Position numbers and translations under genes: made by a program | NCBI GenBank assembly: GCA_964036045.1 | Contig: OZ038382.1 | Span: 42,548,090 to 42,612,089 of the forward strand | DNA from: Eutreptiella sp. 'Long Island Sound 2002' | Lineage: Eukaryota; Euglenozoa; Euglenophyceae; Eutreptiales; Eutreptiaceae | Length of the DNA: 64,000 nt | Reading direction: 5' to 3' | Shown: positions 63,688 through 64,000 of the stretch, piece after piece | Layout: the number at the start of each line of letters is the position of its first letter | Numbering within the stretch: position 1 is the stretch's first letter | The notes under the pieces: generated by a model | What the model was told of the DNA's origin: nothing | Seen by the model: the letters and a program-made list of their open reading frames with translations, nothing else | Databases searched by the model: none

Positions 63688-64000
63688 ATGAAGTGTGGTG
63701 ATACTTGCCGACACAATATCTCAAAATTGAATTCGGGACTTTCTGTCAAGTTATTGCAGCTCCCCCTTCAGCGTTCCGGGAAGGCATTAGAAGAAAATTT
63801 AGAAGGGGCATGTTCCATATTTTTGCAAAAAAGTTTCATTTTGGTACGCCACATTTATTGGATTTTCAGGTTGCTGCGTGGTGGTTGGCTAGGCTGTACG
63901 CGTGCTTTCGTAAAGTGGCACCTTTCGCCCTACCCGTTGAAGTTTTCGCTCTGGTCCACTGCCACCACACACCCACACTGCCATTGCACCCCCCGCCACC
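63688..64000. repeat. Partial satellite monomer at right edge
   Basis: The last 313 bases hold consensus positions 1-313 and stop at 'ccccccgccacc', just before the CG tract. No divergence from the consensus is obvious. The array continues to the right. Confidence 0.95.

Larger units (their letters stand above)
1..64000. repeat. Satellite DNA array, ~420-bp monomer, about 152.6 head-to-tail copies
   Basis: The same ~420-bp unit repeats from the first to the last base with no unique sequence between copies. Monomer phase was set on the ATG of 'cataATGAAG', giving 151 full copies from 346 to 63687. Most copies differ from the consensus by only a few bases, and several (for example those starting at 5373, 9152 and 14191) look like the consensus. 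All copies lie in the same orientation. Consensus composition is A83 T118 G107 C112. Such arrays are typical of eukaryotic centromeric, pericentromeric or subtelomeric heterochromatin and spread by unequal crossing-over and gene conversion; the chromosomal position cannot be told from this window. I do not recognise the family. It carries no credible gene. Confidence 0.98.

Noticed and set aside
346-63701. Long overlapping open reading frames of about 128-143 codons in two plus-strand frames of most monomers, with 60-92-codon frames on the minus strand
   Set aside because: They are an effect of the repeat: the 420-bp period is a multiple of three and the GC-rich part has few stops. Many use non-ATG starts. 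Length changes of two bases in the CG tract shift the frame, and variants show no preference for silent sites. The products are low-complexity (proline, arginine-alanine and tryptophan-rich runs) and resemble no family I know.
1-64000. CRISPR array
   Set aside because: The repeated unit is ~420 bp and fully repeated, with no short repeats separated by unique spacers and no cas genes.
1-64000. Ribosomal DNA intergenic spacer subrepeats
   Set aside because: Spacer subrepeats can be GC-rich and tandem, but 64 kb without any rRNA coding sequence or promoter-like unique segment does not fit.
1-64000. Mobile element or transposon-derived array
   Set aside because: No terminal inverted repeats, target-site duplications, transposase or reverse transcriptase remnants were seen in any monomer. 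Origin from an element fragment cannot be excluded but has no support here.

Overview
The whole 64 kb window is one uninterrupted, head-to-tail satellite DNA array. The monomer is about 420 bp. Taking the ATG in 'cataATGAAG' as position 1, I count 151 complete monomers (346-63687), a 345-bp partial copy at the left edge and a 313-bp partial copy at the right edge. The array therefore runs on past both ends. Start-to-start lengths are: 108 monomers of 420 bp, 30 of 418, 4 of 422, 5 of 419, 2 of 417, one of 414 and one of 411. These sum exactly to 63342 bp (mean 419.5). All copies face the same way. I see no transposon, no unique spacer, no inversion, no RNA gene, no CRISPR array and no credible protein-coding gene.

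The monomer (52% GC, about 24 CpGs per 420 bp) has two parts. Roughly the first 260 bp is unique, mixed-composition sequence with an EcoRI site, a TTCNNNGAA palindrome, an A/T-tract segment and an MluI site. Roughly the last 140 bp is a chain of simple-sequence modules: a C-rich CCACC/CACCC stretch, a (CG)6-8 tract, CTCG-type units, then six degenerate YWTGG pentamers overlapping an 8-bp inverted repeat. The 418/420/422 length classes come from this CG tract.

Layout: 1-5792 ordinary monomers; 5793-13350 a tandem duplication of a 9-monomer, 3779-bp unit (one difference found); 13351-22164 ordinary; 22165-23424 a patch of neighbours with shared variants; 23425-37696 ordinary; 37697-41050 alternating 420/418-bp monomers with a 2- and 4-monomer pattern; 41051-45037 ordinary plus an older 7-monomer echo; 45038-51743 a tandem duplication of an 8-monomer, 3353-bp unit with no difference found and its crossover resolved to 61 bp; 51120-53636 an older 3-monomer duplication; 53637-64000 ordinary.

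The sequence type points to a eukaryote with large, recently homogenised satellite blocks (centromeric, pericentromeric, subtelomeric or sex-chromosome heterochromatin) read by long-read assembly. I do not recognise the monomer and cannot name the species. The main interest is structural: nested higher-order repeats whose order of formation can be read, and a monomer rich in possible non-B DNA elements.
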